This document shows positions 15,129 through 16,408 of a DNA stretch of 16,408 bases, piece by piece. The DNA comes from Puniceicoccales bacterium (GTDB taxonomy: Bacteria; Verrucomicrobiota; Verrucomicrobiia; Opitutales; JAIRLM01). Under the pieces are notes generated by a model, which was not told where the DNA came from, made no database searches, and was given only the letters and a program-made list of their open reading frames with translations. Both the position numbers and the translations under genes were made by a program. Position 1 is the stretch's first letter, and the number at the start of each line of letters is the position of its first letter. The stretch is taken from the NCBI GenBank assembly GCA_031281635.1, contig JAITFC010000048.1:1-16408 (forward strand). The letters are read 5' to 3'.

Positions 15129-16408
15129 ATGGTAAGCATCGCAAATGTACGCATCGCCTGTGACGGCACACACTTCGACGGCCCCTTCAATCGGTTGGAC
15201 GGGCGCAAAATTACAATCTGGCGCAGCTGCGACTTGCGTCTGGAGTTGGCCGTGTTTGACCGTGGAATTTTGCAAAATATTGGCAATCTGTCGACCATCA
15301 CAGTTCAGGTTAAACCTATGGGGCCCAATGACTCAGCTCCATTGTCTTCGACTGCGCCAGTTATGGCAAAAACGGTCACAGCGGAGACTTTCGACGAAAC
15401 GCTAACGTTGGAAGAGTGGGAAAATGGTGCCGGACAGCACGTTGTCGTGGAATTTTCCGGCGAAGAAACGGACATGGAGGCGGGAGACGCTTGGCTCGTC
15501 ATCTGGGCGACAACGGTGGATAATCCTGCTAAAATCCTCATACTCAGCGCTGGGCGCATCGCCGTGCATGAATCATCCGGAGGAATTGTGACATCAATTC
15601 CAGACGGGCCATTGGAAAATTTCTACGATAGAACAACTTGTGACATTTTGTTTGTGCGCCGCGAAAAAAATTTATCGGACATCACCTCCCCCGACGCCGC
15701 GCGGGATAACCTTGGCATTGGAGAAGTTGCCGCAGCGGATTTGCTGAATGAAAATGATATGGCATCGGATTCGACGGAAGCCGCTCCCACACAGCACAGT
15801 GTGAAGGCTTTCGTTGAGAGTATCGCCTCCGAAACCTCGGCCACGCTGCTGGAAGAAATTGGAAGTGCCACTGGGTCCGCATCGGTGAAGGAAAAATACG
15901 AAAGTAATTCTGACACAAACGCTTACACGGATTCAGATAAAACGATTGTGGGCACCGTTGGCAATGTGGCCAATCTTACAACAACAACCAAAACCTCCAC
16001 GGTTGCAGCGATTAACGAGATTGTTTCTGATTTAGCGGACTACGTCCCAAAAACGCGCACAATCAACGGCAAAGCGCTTTCATCAAACATCACCCTAATA
16101 AATGCCGACATCGGAAGCGAGCCATCCATCGCGGCGGGAACGACTTCGCAATATTGGCGAGGAGATAAAACCTGGGTGAATTTCCCTGCGCCAAGTCCTT
16201 CCGGCGGAAGTGTTCAGGATTTTTGGCCCGCCAACGGCTTCGGAAGATTCAGCTCCTATGTTCTACACCCGCGATTTTCTTCTACGGGAGGGATTTGCGG
16301 CCCCGACGGCTGGATGCTTTTTTCCGAAAACGGCAGCGAAGCGCATAAAGATTACTTCGAGAGCAGCACGACTTTCGGCTCGGGACGATTCGGCGACTTA
16401 GTATTTTC
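15129..16408 (+). CDS. Phage tail fibre / baseplate appendage protein, 3' end outside window
   Basis: The frame starts at ATG 15129 (AAGGAG seven bases upstream) and is open to the right edge, giving at least 426 residues. Residues 1-165 form a beta-rich attachment domain (LRLELAVFDRG, LSTITVQVKP, DAWLVIWATTVD, LSAGRIAVHE). Then come tail-fibre signatures: NLSDITSPDAARDNLGIG (about 178-195, the familiar 'LSDL..AA.AR.NLGL' element), a Ser/Thr/Ala-rich linker, KTRTINGKALSSNITL (about 307-322) and AGTTSQYWRGDKTW (about 336-349), all typical of host-recognition fibres. The last 60 residues (Gly/Ser/Phe-rich) open a new, probably receptor-binding domain that the window cuts. It probably attaches the fibre to the baseplate and binds the cell surface. 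Confidence 0.82.
   Translation, partial: MVSIANVRIACDGTHFDGPFNRLDGRKITIWRSCDLRLELAVFDRGILQNIGNLSTITVQVKPMGPNDSAPLSSTAPVMAKTVTAETFDETLTLEEWENGAGQHVVVEFSGEETDMEAGDAWLVIWATTVDNPAKILILSAGRIAVHESSGGIVTSIPDGPLENFYDRTTCDILFVRREKNLSDITSPDAARDNLGIGEVAAADLLNENDMASDSTEAAPTQHSVKAFVESIASETSATLLEEIGSATGSASVKEKYESNSDTNAYTDSDKTIVGTVGNVANLTTTTKTSTVAAINEIVSDLADYVPKTRTINGKALSSNITLINADIGSEPSIAAGTTSQYWRGDKTWVNFPAPSPSGGSVQDFWPANGFGRFSSYVLHPRFSSTGGICGPDGWMLFSENGSEAHKDYFESSTTFGSGRFGDLVF

Larger units (their letters stand above)
13610..16408 (+). mobile_element. Prophage or phage-tail module, continuing beyond the right edge
   Basis: Four plus-strand genes with spacings of -4 to +3 bases, each coupled or with strong ribosome sites, follow a small ORF. 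The order is gp36-like, completion-like, unknown, then fibre. Sheath, tube and tape-measure genes that would normally stand between completion protein and fibre are absent, and head genes are absent to the left (dinB lies there on the other strand). It is either a rearranged prophage or a reduced tail-derived particle. The genes seen are intact. Confidence 0.6.

Noticed and set aside
15305..15918. Ser-rich minus-strand frames in the tail-fibre region
   Set aside because: The plus frame is open throughout 15129-16408 with clear fibre motifs; the minus frames are its complement.
1..16408. CRISPR array, insertion sequence or transposase
   Set aside because: No regularly spaced repeats, no transposase or integrase motifs, and no paired terminal repeats were seen.

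Overview
The window looks like a chromosomal segment of a Verrucomicrobiota/PVC-type bacterium, possibly Opitutae/Puniceicoccales. This placement is an inference. It rests on a NrdA-like protein with stacked ATP-cone remnants (an architecture known from Chlamydiae and relatives), the style of the MreC N-terminus, and the mix of GTG/TTG starts with clear AGGAG-type ribosome sites. No rRNA or taxonomic marker is present to settle it. Housekeeping genes and the right-hand phage module look clearly G+C-richer than two unrecognised minus-strand genes.

Layout. 1-2424 (+): 3' part of a ribonucleotide reductase large-subunit homologue in which every catalytic signature residue I can align is replaced, although the frame is intact. 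2595 to about 4167 (-): an A+T-rich unknown gene split between two frames at a run of seven T. 4288-5145 (-): mreC (cell shape). 5367-7217 (-): glmS (glucosamine-6-phosphate synthase, GTG start). 7376-7451 (+): tRNA-Ile with a CAU anticodon (ileX type). 7452-8066: no confident gene, two stem-loops. 8067 to about 9600 (+): decayed podovirus-type structural genes (capsid fragment, out-of-frame remnant, tail tubular protein B-like fragment). 9566-12002 (-): a 142-codon ORF, cut at a junction with the phage remnant, behind a 663-aa unknown protein with a possible papain-like peptidase signature and a promoter that predicts a leaderless mRNA. 12303-13445 (-): dinB (DNA polymerase IV). 13610 to the right edge (+): a tightly packed tail module (57-aa ORF, Mu gp36/DUF1320 family protein, tail-completion-like protein, small conserved-looking protein, tail fibre/baseplate protein running off the end).

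How it fits together. MreC and GlmS both serve the cell envelope (shape and UDP-GlcNAc supply) and lie in the same orientation. The stretch from the tRNA to the right edge is accessory: two phage remnants of different type flank an inserted minus-strand block. The strongest candidates for new biology are the catalytically dead RNR alpha homologue and the 663-aa protein with its leaderless-looking promoter.
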